64,000 bases of DNA from an uncultured Prevotella sp. Its GTDB lineage: Bacteria; Bacteroidota; Bacteroidia; Bacteroidales; Bacteroidaceae. The stretch is from positions 1 through 64,000 of the forward strand of contig USEC01000007.1 of the NCBI GenBank assembly GCA_900553595.1, read 5' to 3'. Both the position numbers and the translations under genes were made by a program. This document shows positions 7,609 to 16,454 of the stretch, piece by piece (position 1 is the first letter of the stretch; each line of letters begins with the position of its first letter). The notes below the pieces were generated by a model. It saw only the letters and a list, made by a program, of their open reading frames with translations, was not told the origin of the DNA and made no database searches.

Positions 7609-8646
7609 TCAGTGGCGCTGACGGCGTACGGACACTCTTGCCGACGACGAGCCGGAACCCGACGACGAGCCGGAAGATTTGCGTGCCTTCTTCACCTTGG
7701 CTGATGTTGCGCCAGCGCGGCGGTTCTTCGCCTTCTTTGTCTTTACGCCTTTCTTTGTGGCGGGGGCTATGCTGTCGGTGGAGTCCTTCTTCTCGACATG
7801 TCCCCAGAGACTGCTCTCGAAGTCGGTGAGTTCCTTCTCTATGCGCTTTTGCTCCTTCTTCATGGCCGAGTCGTTGGGGCAATACTGCGCGAGAGTCTTT
7901 CCGAGCATGTTGTTTGTCTTGTAGATCTTGCCGCGGTACAGGTTCTTCGTGAAGTAGTCATCGACGCTCATTGTCGCAGCGTTGTTGAGATTGCTCGTCA
8001 TTATGGTCTGCTTGGCGAGGTAAGGGGCAAGGTCGTCGTACTTTATCCAGAACAGAGGGTAGCTCGTTCCGCCGTCGCCGAAGTCGTCGTCGCGCTTCAG
8101 AATGGGGCAGAGGGCGATGACCTTGGTGTGGAACGATGATGTGTTCTCGTCGTAGTATGCGCTTTCTTTCACATAATAGGCGGTGACTTCGCGCGACGGG
8201 ATGTCGCTGTCGTCGATGCGTATGCCGCGGTCTGTCTTCTCGTAGAATATGTGGTAGTTGTCGAGAAGGGACTTCAGCTTCACCGCAGCACTCTCCTCGA
8301 ACACCTCATTGCCGTCCAGACGGTACTCGTAGGCGGTGACGGCGCGGCGCATTATGAGCTTGAACATATAGGTGAAGAGATTCATCTGCGAGCCGACGGG
8401 CTCGACCGGATAGTAGAGTCCGGCGTTGGCGTCGTCCAAAAGACTTATCTCACGGTATATGTCGCGGCGCCACACGACGTCGTCCGACATCTTCTTCTGC
8501 GTGGGGAACGATATCTGTGCGCGTACGCTCAAGCCTCCGTCGCTGGCGGTTGCGGCCTTCTGCTGTTCGCGTCGGCGTGCTGCCGGCTGTGCAGACAGCG
8601 TCTCGGCGACGCATGCCAGAAGCAGTATGAACAATATTTTTTTCAT
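7609..8646 (-). CDS. gldN: Type IX secretion ring component GldN/PorN
   Basis: A 345-aa periplasmic protein with a signal peptide (1-19, ending LSAQ). The central part carries GldN family features: VVWRRDIYREISLLDDANAGLYYP (residues ~57-80, quoted in pieces), LFTYMFKLIMRRAVTAYEY and YPLFWIKYDDLAPYL. With the lipoprotein GldK it forms the large periplasmic ring of the T9SS under the outer membrane. The C-terminal ~50 residues are unusually Lys/Arg/Ser-rich and contain a short SGSSSG repeat, encoded by two 17-bp direct repeats at 7641-7657 and 7659-7675. It lies 53 bases after gldM in the operon. Confidence 0.93.
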   Translation of the reverse strand: MKKILFILLLACVAETLSAQPAARRREQQKAATASDGGLSVRAQISFPTQKKMSDDVVWRRDIYREISLLDDANAGLYYPVEPVGSQMNLFTYMFKLIMRRAVTAYEYRLDGNEVFEESAAVKLKSLLDNYHIFYEKTDRGIRIDDSDIPSREVTAYYVKESAYYDENTSSFHTKVIALCPILKRDDDFGDGGTSYPLFWIKYDDLAPYLAKQTIMTSNLNNAATMSVDDYFTKNLYRGKIYKTNNMLGKTLAQYCPNDSAMKKEQKRIEKELTDFESSLWGHVEKKDSTDSIAPATKKGVKTKKAKNRRAGATSAKVKKARKSSGSSSGSGSSSARVSVRRQRH

Positions 8647-8699
8647 ATATTTGATTTCTGTGAATGTTTGTTTCTTACTTTATGAAGCCTGGCGGCTGC

Positions 8700-10244
8700 C
8701 TATTTCACTATGATTTCCATTGAGCCGGGCAGCTTGCGTGTGATGCCGTCGGGACCCACTGCCGTGACACGCGAGATGTAGAACCGCTTGTTTCGTGAGA
8801 GTTTGCGGAATGTGTCGCGCTGCCTGTCGGAGAAGTGCGCACCGTTTGACGCCATGGGAACGGCGTTGCCCATATTGTCGAAGAACACGGTCTCGAAGCT
8901 CACCACCTTGAACTGGATGTCGAGAATGCCGTCGTCGATGGCTGCCTTTATGCCTTGTGCGCCCATGAGGGAGGCTTTGGCGAGTGCGCCTTCACGGAAT
9001 CTGTCGGTGCCTATTTGTATGTATGCCGCCGGGTCGGGGAGCTTGCGCACATGGAATGTGAACTTGCCCATCTGCCGGGACTTGCCGTTCTGGTTGGCAG
9101 CTACGCTGATGGTGACGTCATGGCCCACTGCCGACGGACGCGCAATGTAGCGTCCCATGCCGATGGAACGGAATCCTCCGCCTAACATTGACGCCGATAC
9201 GGCGTTGAGGGGAACGCCCGGAATGCTCACGCTTATCGGGTTGTCGTAGCCCGCATAGAGCACGTTCATGAGGTCGGCGGACACTGTCGCGCTCGGAGCC
9301 ACGACGGTGTATTTCTGCAGGAAGTCGCGCTTTATGAGGTCGCCGTTGCCGTTGCGCATGGTGATGTAGCCTCCGAATGAGTGCTCGCCCACGCTGCCGG
9401 CGGTGAATCGGTAGGTGCTTCCGCTGATGCGTTGGCCTCCGACGTATATCTCAGGCTGCTTCGTTGTATCGACGGCAGCCATTACTATCTCAGCAGAGAA
9501 CTGGTCGCCGCTGATGACGGTCTTCGATTCGGGTATGACAAACGCGCTGAGTTTGTTCACACGGATGTCCTTCACGTCGATATTTGCGACGAGAGTGTGC
9601 AACACTTCGCCCTCGGCGTAGCGCACATCGCTTTGTAGTTTGGAGAGAAGTGTGACTGCTCCTGCCACCGGCATGTCCTCGAACATGTATTCCTGCCAGT
9701 TCTTTCCCATGGCATGTGCGTGCTTGGGCACTTCGGTAGTGAGGTTGCTTTTTATTATTTCACGCTGTTGCGGGTCGTTCACCATCTTGAGGATGCGCTC
9801 CCGGAACGAACTGATGGCATCGCGAAGCTTGCGTCCCTGTCCTGTTCCCGGTGCGAGCATGACATGGCTTGCAGCCTCGAGATTGTCTTTGCTCACAATG
9901 TTTCGCACGTCGGCGTTCTTGCCGTCGGCCTCGCGCACTATCTCTTCCTTGAGCCACTGGGCGTAGTTGTAGAGCGAGTCGCTCATGCGTTTCACCTCCG
10001 TTGCCTTGTCAAACCACGCCTTGACCTTCTGCGGATTGGCCTTCATCTGTGCGGCGAAGTCGTCGTATATGGACTTGTTCTCCTTGGCTGAGTTGGCTGT
10101 CGTACGGTTGAGACTTTCTTCCACGATGGAGAATCCGTTGAGCACTTCGGTGGAAATGTTCAACGCCAGCATCGCCATGAGCACCACATACATGAGGTTG
10201 ATCATCTTCTGGCGTGGAGAGATGGGTCTTTTCTTTATTGCCAT
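8700..10244 (-). CDS. gldM: Type IX secretion motor protein GldM/PorM
   Basis: A 514-aa bitopic inner-membrane protein. The N-terminus RPISPRQKMINLMYVVLMA is the hallmark cytoplasmic start and transmembrane helix (about residues 14-35). A long periplasmic part with a coiled N-terminal domain and beta-rich domains follows, ending in PGSMEIIVK. GldM pairs with GldL to form the proton-driven rotary motor that powers T9SS export, and its periplasmic end contacts the GldK/GldN ring (established for the family). Full length, 13 bases after gldL. Confidence 0.95.
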   Translation of the reverse strand: MAIKKRPISPRQKMINLMYVVLMAMLALNISTEVLNGFSIVEESLNRTTANSAKENKSIYDDFAAQMKANPQKVKAWFDKATEVKRMSDSLYNYAQWLKEEIVREADGKNADVRNIVSKDNLEAASHVMLAPGTGQGRKLRDAISSFRERILKMVNDPQQREIIKSNLTTEVPKHAHAMGKNWQEYMFEDMPVAGAVTLLSKLQSDVRYAEGEVLHTLVANIDVKDIRVNKLSAFVIPESKTVISGDQFSAEIVMAAVDTTKQPEIYVGGQRISGSTYRFTAGSVGEHSFGGYITMRNGNGDLIKRDFLQKYTVVAPSATVSADLMNVLYAGYDNPISVSIPGVPLNAVSASMLGGGFRSIGMGRYIARPSAVGHDVTISVAANQNGKSRQMGKFTFHVRKLPDPAAYIQIGTDRFREGALAKASLMGAQGIKAAIDDGILDIQFKVVSFETVFFDNMGNAVPMASNGAHFSDRQRDTFRKLSRNKRFYISRVTAVGPDGITRKLPGSMEIIVK

Positions 10245-10257
10245 TCTTTATTTACTA

Positions 10258-11088
10258 TCACTCTTTCACTTTCATATTCATATTGACAGTCATCGCTTCT
10301 ATCATGCGTGCATAGATGCTGTTGAGCTGTTCTATCTGTTGCGCCATCTTGCGACTCTGGTCGTTTATCTGGTCGATGGTACCTATCTGCTGGCTTGCGC
10401 CCTTGAGCTGCATCTCGTAAACCTTGCAGATGCCGGTGAGAGTACGGTTGAGGTTTTCCATTTCCTCGCTGTCGCGGGTGAGCCGTGCGCTCTGTTCCGA
10501 CACCTTTTGCAGTGTCTCCGTGAGCTTCTTGAGTTCGTCGAGGTAGCTGGTCTGCGCCTCCGCCATGTCGGCAGCGAGCTGCTGGTTGGCTGTAAGGTCG
10601 GCTGCTGCCACGGCTGTTCCCACTGCCGCTGCGATGCCGGCACCGCCTCCTGCGACAAAGCCTTCCGCTGTTTCGCCGCTCTGTGCTGCTGCCACAGTTC
10701 CGCCTTGCGGTGCTCCTGCGCCGCCACCTATTATAATAGTGCCGCCGCCGATGCCTCCGCCTTGCACCATGACATGTGCTCCTTCGGCGTCGTCCACGGT
10801 TTCTTCAGGTTTGGTTTCTCCGTCAATATGTGTGGGGAGTTCCTTTCCGTCCTGTGTCTTGTCGAACGGACGGTCGAATGCGGAGAGGAAGAACACGAAT
10901 GCCTCGGTGCCCATTCCGGCGAAAAGCATGAAGTTGGCGCCCGGCAAGTGGGTGAGCTTGAAGAGGGCACCAAGAATCACGATTGACGCACCCCAGCTGT
11001 ATGCGTAGTTGAGGAATGTCTGTCCAGGCACGCTGTCCATCCACTTCTGCAAGTGATAGACAAAGTTGTATTTGCTGTATTCTGTCAT
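10258..11088 (-). CDS. gldL: Type IX secretion motor protein GldL/PorL
   Basis: A 276-aa inner-membrane protein. Two transmembrane helices lie at about residues 26-47 and 53-72. The second carries the membrane-embedded glutamate (GTEAF, E62) thought to take part in proton flow in the GldLM motor. Then comes a cytoplasmic segment with a Gly/Ala-rich low-complexity stretch (~115-170: GGGIGGGTII, GGGAGAPQGG, AGIAAAVGTAVAAA), followed by long coiled-coil helices to the C-terminus. Starts YHLQKWMDSVPGQTFLNYAY, as in other GldL proteins. The glycine-rich linker is the only unusual trait. 30 bases downstream of gldK. Confidence 0.94.
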   Translation of the reverse strand: MTEYSKYNFVYHLQKWMDSVPGQTFLNYAYSWGASIVILGALFKLTHLPGANFMLFAGMGTEAFVFFLSAFDRPFDKTQDGKELPTHIDGETKPEETVDDAEGAHVMVQGGGIGGGTIIIGGGAGAPQGGTVAAAQSGETAEGFVAGGGAGIAAAVGTAVAAADLTANQQLAADMAEAQTSYLDELKKLTETLQKVSEQSARLTRDSEEMENLNRTLTGICKVYEMQLKGASQQIGTIDQINDQSRKMAQQIEQLNSIYARMIEAMTVNMNMKVKE

Positions 11089-11118
11089 TTTCTTCTTTCT
11101 TTACTGGTTGTGCGATTA

Positions 11119-12573
11119 TTACTTCTTTCCCTTTTTCTGTTTGGCACTTGATGTGTTTGCGAGGCTGCGCACGCATCGGAATCCTATGTAGCAGCGTGGC
11201 TGGTTCTGGTATTCCCATGTGCGCCATGCCGAGCGTATGTATGATTCGGGGTCTTTCCACGATCCTCCGCGCACGCTTTTCTTCTTAAGCCGGTACGGGT
11301 CTTCCTTTGCTGCGTTGTATTGCAGCTGCGGGTTGAGGTCGTTCATGGCATCCACGCCCGACTCCGTGTATATGGTGCTTGTCCATTCCGCCACGTTTCC
11401 GGCCATGTCGTAGAGTCCGTTGCTGTTCGACGAGTATATTCCCACCTTGCTTGTGATGAGGTTTCCGTCCTTGGTGTAGTTGCCTTTGTCGGGTTTAAAG
11501 TTGGCGTAGAAGCATCCGTCGCCACTCTTCACGTCCTTGTTCTCCCACGGGAATTCGTTGCCTTCCTTGCCTCTTGCGGCGTATTCCCATTCGGCTTCTG
11601 TCGGGAGACGGTAGCGTTGCACGAAGCGTGCCTCTGGTCCCAGACCCTTGAGAAGATAGTCTGTGCGCCATGCGCAGAACGCGTTGGCCTGCTCCCATGT
11701 CACGCCCACTACGGGATAGTCGTTGTATGCCGGGTTGGAGAAGTAGTTGCGCAGATAGTTTTCGTTCTCGGCGTTGCGGAAATCGTTCACCCAACAGGTG
11801 GTGTCGGGATAGATATTCACGATGTAGGTGTTGAGGAAATCCCACGGACCGCTCAATTGTCGGTTGATGGTCTGCCGCACGATGCGTCCTTCATCATCGA
11901 TGTATGCCGTGTCTTTCGAGATCATCACCACCTCGTCGGGGTTCACTGCGATGTCGGTATTGAGGTTGCGCTCTTCCGGATTGAGGCGGTTGCGGCGCAG
12001 TGCGGCGGCTGTGTAGTCGTACACTTCGTACTTGTAGTTGAGCTGACGGTAGTCGAGCATCTTCTCTCCGGTGACGGGATTTGTGGTGTAAACGCTCTCT
12101 ATTGCGCGCTGTTCATCCTCGCTCGGCTTGCGTGGTATGGGCTTCTTCCAGTTGAGGTGCGGTGTCACGGGGTCGCCGTTCTTGTCTTCCGTAATCATGT
12201 ACGACTCGTCGCCGCCGTACGACGGGTCGGCAAGTCGTGTGCGTATGATGCTGTCGCGCACCCATATCACGAACTGTTTGTACTGCGAGTTGGTCACTTC
12301 AGTCTCGTCCATCCAGAATCCATCGACCGAAATGTCCTTCACCGGGATCTGCTTTCCCCACAGACTGTCCTGCTTTTCGATACCCATGTGGAGGAAACCG
12401 CGTGCTATGCGCGTCATTCCGTAAGGCGTGGGCTCGCTGAAAGCGCGTCCGCTCACGCCCACCACTTCGCCTCCTCTTCCTGACGAAGAGGCTGCTTTTC
12501 CGCCGAAGCATGCCACTAAGTTGAGCGACATGGCGATGATGCCAAGAAATATTATCGTTTTTTTCATTTTCAA
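11119..12573 (-). CDS. gldK: Type IX secretion ring lipoprotein GldK/PorK (SUMF1/FGE-like domain)
   Basis: A 484-aa lipoprotein: lipobox LVAC (cysteine at about residue 22) after an N-terminal hydrophobic stretch. The body is a formylglycine-generating-enzyme-like (FGE-sulfatase/SUMF1) domain, shown by LPTEAEWEYAARG, GLYDMAGNVAEWTS, SVRGGSWKD and GFRCVR. In GldK this fold is structural, forming with GldN the periplasmic ring, and not enzymatic. The gene starts 7 bases after porP, and ATG codons at residues 1 and 3 are both possible starts. Confidence 0.94.
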   Translation of the reverse strand: MKMKKTIIFLGIIAMSLNLVACFGGKAASSSGRGGEVVGVSGRAFSEPTPYGMTRIARGFLHMGIEKQDSLWGKQIPVKDISVDGFWMDETEVTNSQYKQFVIWVRDSIIRTRLADPSYGGDESYMITEDKNGDPVTPHLNWKKPIPRKPSEDEQRAIESVYTTNPVTGEKMLDYRQLNYKYEVYDYTAAALRRNRLNPEERNLNTDIAVNPDEVVMISKDTAYIDDEGRIVRQTINRQLSGPWDFLNTYIVNIYPDTTCWVNDFRNAENENYLRNYFSNPAYNDYPVVGVTWEQANAFCAWRTDYLLKGLGPEARFVQRYRLPTEAEWEYAARGKEGNEFPWENKDVKSGDGCFYANFKPDKGNYTKDGNLITSKVGIYSSNSNGLYDMAGNVAEWTSTIYTESGVDAMNDLNPQLQYNAAKEDPYRLKKKSVRGGSWKDPESYIRSAWRTWEYQNQPRCYIGFRCVRSLANTSSAKQKKGKK

Positions 12574-12580
12574 GATTGTT

Positions 12581-13522
12581 TTATAGTATTCTCACACTTT
12601 GATGTCTGTTCTTTCCTTTCTTTGTCAGGTTTATGTCCACCTGATAGCCGAGGAATATCTCGTGGCTTCCGTTTCCGGGGTTGATAGCCGATGTATAGAT
12701 TTCGTAGCTGTACCCTAACATGATGCCGTGGAAGTTTCCTCCTATCAGTACTGTGACTGAATTGGTGGGGCTGTAGCTCACTCCGCCGTACATCATCTTG
12801 TTCTCGTTGGTGTAGATGAGGCGTCCCGTGACATCGGCGCGGTAGCCCACGCCGTCGGTGCGCACCAGAAGTGAGGGTTTTATTGTAAGAAACGGATTTC
12901 TTAATTTAATATTGTATCCGCCGGTCAAATAAAATGTCGGGTCCACCTGCAACTCGTTGCGTTCGCCGAGCGACACGCATGGCGAATTGAGGTGCTGTGC
13001 CGAGAGTCCCACATACCAGTTGCGGTGGGTGTAGTAGAGTCCCACGCCGAGGTCGAGCGAGTTGCCTTCGAGCTTCGACGAGGCGAATGCGGGGTCGTTG
13101 CTGTCCTCGAGGTCGGCCTTGGTTCCGTCGAAAGTCTCGCTGAGCAGGCCTGCCGTCACTCCGGCACTGAGCGTTCCTTTGAACAGTTTGAACTTCAGTG
13201 CGTATTGCAGCATGAGCCTCTGGTGGGAGAAGAGTCCGAGCTTGTCGTTCATGAACTGCAGGCCCACGCCGTGATAGGTCTTGAGAAAGTAGAGCGGCAT
13301 GTCGGCTGCGGCGTACATTGTCTGCGGGTTATGCTCGAATCCGGCAAGGTCCATGGCATAGTCGAGGGCTACGTTTATCTTCGATTCCTTGCCCACGGCG
13401 GCTGAGTTGAACGACGGTTCCAGGTTGAAGTAGTGACTGAAGGACACATCGTATTGCGCCTGTATCTTCATAGAGACAAGCGTCAGCACAAGTATTATTA
13501 TTATCTGTCTGCGTTTAAACAC
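12581..13522 (-). CDS. porP: PorP/SprF family type IX secretion outer-membrane protein
   Basis: A 313-aa protein with a signal peptide (1-22, ending IQAQ), then the family start YDVSFSHYFNLEPSFNSAAVG. Many amphipathic strands follow, with YYTHRNWYVGLSAQHL and a late FLGYQVDINL segment, as in PorP/SprF barrel proteins that link the periplasmic T9SS ring or its substrates to the outer membrane. It is the first gene of the porP-gldK-gldL-gldM-gldN operon, the order known from Porphyromonas. A weak -7 like TACCTTCG (13559-13566, minus) lies upstream without a clear -33 element. Confidence 0.92.
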   Translation of the reverse strand: MFKRRQIIIILVLTLVSMKIQAQYDVSFSHYFNLEPSFNSAAVGKESKINVALDYAMDLAGFEHNPQTMYAAADMPLYFLKTYHGVGLQFMNDKLGLFSHQRLMLQYALKFKLFKGTLSAGVTAGLLSETFDGTKADLEDSNDPAFASSKLEGNSLDLGVGLYYTHRNWYVGLSAQHLNSPCVSLGERNELQVDPTFYLTGGYNIKLRNPFLTIKPSLLVRTDGVGYRADVTGRLIYTNENKMMYGGVSYSPTNSVTVLIGGNFHGIMLGYSYEIYTSAINPGNGSHEIFLGYQVDINLTKKGKNRHQSVRIL

Positions 13523-13731
13523 AATATCAATAACGCTGTTTTGTGTGTTTTATTGTTACGAAGGTATTAAAATAATGTGGAAAATGAAAGGGTATGAAGG
13601 TTTAAACCACTCGTTTTTAACTTATGTTCACCAAATTCCGGGTTTCGGAATTTCCCGCTTTTGCTTGCATTCTGGAAGTCTTTGGCGGCGTTTGTGGGCG
13701 TTTCGCCGTGTGATACAGTTGCCAAATGGTG

Positions 13732-13862
13732 GTAAACAAGGCTTGTTTTGCATGCAAGTGTGGCTTTTCTGCGTGTGAAGTTATTGGCTTTACCGTGTAA
13801 ACAAGGCGTGTTTTCTATGCAAACAAGGCTTCTTCGTATGACAAAGAAGCCTTGTTTGCAGT
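13732..13862. repeat. Modular intergenic repeat array B (degenerate, four modules)
   Basis: Modules TAAACAAGGCTTGTTTTG (from 13732), AAACAAGGCGTGTTTT (from ~13799), AAACAAGGCTTCTTCG (from ~13821) and CAAAGAAGCCTTGTTTG (from ~13842). The first is separated from the others by about 50 unrelated bases. It lies between porP and the GH27 gene. The rest of the 509-base gap (13523-14031) shows only a short ATGCCGG/CCGGCAT hairpin near 13967 and no gene. Confidence 0.8.
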
Positions 13863-14031
13863 ACAACGCACTCGTCGTGAGTTTGTTAATGTTCGTATGT
13901 AATTGACTGATAATGGCTTGCGCCTGATGTCTCTATTTTGGCGTTTCCATGTCGAAATGGCTTGGGATGCCGGCAACCGGCATTCTGCAAGTTAATGAAG
14001 ATGCAAATAACGCTAAAAAGAGTTAATCGCA

Positions 14032-15246
14032 TTATTTTTCGGTCACAAGTACTACCGTTGCGTGCGGTGCCACCTTGCCGCTCCAGCGGTTTGCTTTTTT
14101 CGCCACCGTTTTGTGCTGCCATACGTCGCGCAGATTGTGGCGGCCTTCTATACCGAGGCGGTTGAGGTCGGCAGAAAGCTTCTGTGCGGTGTCGGCGGTG
14201 TTGATTATGGCGATGGCGTGGCGTCCGTTGCTGAGCGGGCGCACGAAGATCTGATGCGTGTCGGTGTTCACCTTGCGTTCAGCCGCAATGCCGAGCGGGT
14301 CCTGGTTGATGGCGATAATCTCGCTGTTGAGCAGTATGCGGCGGTCGTCGGGAGTGAGGTTCCGCAGGTCGTTGGTCATGGCGAGCGGCGAACTCATCAT
14401 GCACCAGATGCTCATCTGTGTCTGGTATTCGTCGCTGGAGCATCCCACGCCGCCCAAATCGCTTGACGGTCCGCCCTTGCCGTTGAGTCCGACAACGAGC
14501 ATATCCATGTCGGGCCACTGTCCGTGACGCACATATTTGTGCAGTGGGGCGGTCTCGTTGATGATGTCGAGGATGCCTCTTCCGCCCTGTTTCACTATGT
14601 CTTTCCACATGTCGCGCACATCGTAGGTGGTACGCCAGAGCTGTCCGCCCACTTCCTCACACCATTCCTCACAGTTGCGCGAGCCCCATTCGCAGATGCC
14701 GAGCACTATGTCGCGTCCCGACTTCTGCAAGGCTTCCGCCATGGTGCGGTAGCGTTGGCGTGCCGTTGCGCTGTCTTCAGGGGCGTTGCAGTAGTCGTAT
14801 TTCAGGTAGTCGATGCCCCATGAGGCGAACGTGCGTGCGTCCTGCTCCTCGAAACCGAGGCTCGCCGTGTAGCCGGCACATGTGAGCTGCGCCGCATCGG
14901 AGTAGATGCCGAGCTTCAGACCCTTGGAGTGCACATAGTCGGCGACGGCCTTTATGCCGTTGGGAAACTTCACCGGGTCGGCAATGATGTTGTTTTTGCT
15001 GTCGCGTCCGCCCTGCCATTCGTCGTCAATGAATATGTATTTGTAGCCGGCATCGGCGAATCCTTCCTTCACCATTGCGTCGGCGGTCTCGCGGATGAGT
15101 TGTTCTGAGATGTTGCCTTGGAACAGGTTCCATGTCATCCAGCCCATCGGCGGTGTCGGAGTGAGTTGGTTGCGCGGTGTGGTCTGTGCAAAGGCAGCAA
15201 ACGAGAGTGCCAGCAAGACGGTGCTAAGGGAAAATGCTTTTTTCAT
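14032..15246 (-). CDS. Alpha-galactosidase, glycoside hydrolase family 27
   Basis: A 404-aa secreted enzyme (signal peptide 1-20, ending AFAQ) that removes terminal alpha-galactose or related residues. GH27 signatures: TPPMGWMTWN (31-40), YIFIDDEWQGGRD (70-82), LKLGIYSDAAQLTCAGY (110-126), the nucleophile aspartate in YLKYDYC (D151) and the acid/base aspartate in WRTTYDVRDMW (D209). The C-terminal beta domain (NGRHAIAIINTADT to the end) has the normal size. It stands alone, flanked by repeat array B and the cutC gene. A -7 element TAACTTTG (15297-15304, minus) lies upstream. Confidence 0.94.
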   Translation of the reverse strand: MKKAFSLSTVLLALSFAAFAQTTPRNQLTPTPPMGWMTWNLFQGNISEQLIRETADAMVKEGFADAGYKYIFIDDEWQGGRDSKNNIIADPVKFPNGIKAVADYVHSKGLKLGIYSDAAQLTCAGYTASLGFEEQDARTFASWGIDYLKYDYCNAPEDSATARQRYRTMAEALQKSGRDIVLGICEWGSRNCEEWCEEVGGQLWRTTYDVRDMWKDIVKQGGRGILDIINETAPLHKYVRHGQWPDMDMLVVGLNGKGGPSSDLGGVGCSSDEYQTQMSIWCMMSSPLAMTNDLRNLTPDDRRILLNSEIIAINQDPLGIAAERKVNTDTHQIFVRPLSNGRHAIAIINTADTAQKLSADLNRLGIEGRHNLRDVWQHKTVAKKANRWSGKVAPHATVVLVTEK

Positions 15247-15296
15247 GATTTCGTTTTATTTTGTTTGTATTTACGGTTTTAATAGGCTTGATTGCA

Positions 15297-15304
15297 CAAA
15301 GTTA
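15297..15304 (-). promoter_or_regulatory. -7 element upstream of the GH27 gene
   Basis: TAACTTTG on the minus strand matches TAnnTTTG, 51 bases before the start codon. The -33 position has no obvious TTG. Confidence 0.35.
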
Positions 15305-15386
15305 TTAAAAAAAAATCGGTTTTGGATGCGCGGTGGAGGAAAAAAGACATGTTTGCGCTTGCAGCGGAAAATAAATCGTGTATTTC

Positions 15387-15417
15387 TTTGGCTCTTGTCG
15401 GGGAAAGCGTAATTTTG
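15387..15417 (+). promoter_or_regulatory. Promoter of cutC
   Basis: TTTG (15387-15390), 19 bases, then TAATTTTG (15410-15417): a full-consensus Bacteroidetes promoter, about 35 bases ahead of the cutC start at 15453. Its location supports that start over an upstream in-frame ATG at 15378. Confidence 0.7.
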
Positions 15418-15452
15418 CAAATGAATCAAGAAAAACTGAAAATTTAAAGACT

Positions 15453-16202
15453 ATGGAACAGCAATACAGATTTGAAGTGTGTGCCAACGGCGTGGAGAGT
15501 TGTGTCGAGGCACAGAAGGGCGGAGCCGACCGCGTGGAACTCTGCGCCGGCATCCCGGAAGGCGGTACGACGCCGTCGTATGGCGAGATTCTGGTGGCAC
15601 GACGGGTGCTGAAGACGACGCGCCTGCATGTCATCATACGCCCGCGCGGAGGCGACTTCCTCTACACGCCGCTGGAACTGGAGCGCATGGCTGCCGATAT
15701 CGACATCGCACGCCAACTGGGTGCCGACGGTGTGGTGTTCGGTTGCCTCGCCAAGGACGGTTCCATCGACATGGAAGCCAACCGTATGCTCATGGAGCAC
15801 GCAAAGGGAATGTCGGTGACTTTCCACCGCGCTTTCGACCGTTGCCGTGACCCCCGCGAGGCGTTGGAGCAGCTCGTGGAGCTTGGTTTCGACCGCATCC
15901 TCACATCGGGACAGCAGCCCACGGCGTTGGAGGGAGTGCCTTTGCTCAAGGAAATCAACGCCCTCGCCGACGGACGCATCACCATCCTCGCCGGATGCGG
16001 CGTAAACGAGGCGAACATAAAGCAGATAGCCGATGCCACGGGAGTGCACGAATTCCACTTCTCGGCGCGTGTCCCCGTGAAGAGCCGGATGGAGTACATC
16101 AACTCCGAGGTGTATATGGGTGCCAAGGATGCCGATGAAGGCACGTTGCCCTACACTTCGGCGCAACGTGTGGCTGACACCGTGGGCAAGCTGAGGGGCT
16201 GA
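15453..16202 (+). CDS. cutC: Copper homeostasis protein CutC family
   Basis: A 249-aa cytoplasmic TIM-barrel protein of the CutC family. Motifs: FEVCANGVESCVEAQKGGA (N-terminus), ADRVELCAGIPEGGTTPSYG, IIRPRGGDFLY, MSVTFHRAFDRCRD, DRILTSGQQPTA and ILAGCGVNEANI, all characteristic. The family was linked to copper tolerance in E. coli, but its biochemical role is unsettled. The start at 15453 is preferred because the promoter lies just upstream and the family begins there. Convergent with waaA, with repeat array C between them. Confidence 0.92.
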   Translation: MEQQYRFEVCANGVESCVEAQKGGADRVELCAGIPEGGTTPSYGEILVARRVLKTTRLHVIIRPRGGDFLYTPLELERMAADIDIARQLGADGVVFGCLAKDGSIDMEANRMLMEHAKGMSVTFHRAFDRCRDPREALEQLVELGFDRILTSGQQPTALEGVPLLKEINALADGRITILAGCGVNEANIKQIADATGVHEFHFSARVPVKSRMEYINSEVYMGAKDADEGTLPYTSAQRVADTVGKLRG

Positions 16203-16277
16203 CCCTGCACAGTGGCGGAAAAGCTTCCCGTGGCGCAGTCCGTACTGTCTGATTTTCAATGATATAACACTTGACTT

Positions 16278-16365
16278 AAAAACAAGGCTTCTTTACATAC
16301 AAAACAAGGCTTCTTCGTGGTGTAAAGAAGCCTTGTTTTGTATGTAAAGAAGCCTTGTTTGCAAA
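16278..16365. repeat. Modular intergenic repeat array C, forming a perfect 36-bp hairpin
   Basis: Four modules, two in one orientation (from ~16280 and ~16302) and two inverted (from ~16323 and ~16345). The two halves are exact reverse complements over 36 bases with a ~9-base loop (about CGTGGTGTA). It lies between the convergent cutC and waaA genes and could end both transcripts. Confidence 0.92.
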
Positions 16366-16454
16366 CCATGTAGTATGTGCCTGCTTCGTAGTGTGATTGC
16401 CAAGGGATGACAGGGGAGGGAGATGTCGGCGGAAACCGTGCTTCTCCGTTGTGG

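Noticed and set aside
11320..12483. A 387-residue plus-strand frame opposite gldK
   Set aside because: gldK matches its family over its full length, so this is an antisense shadow.
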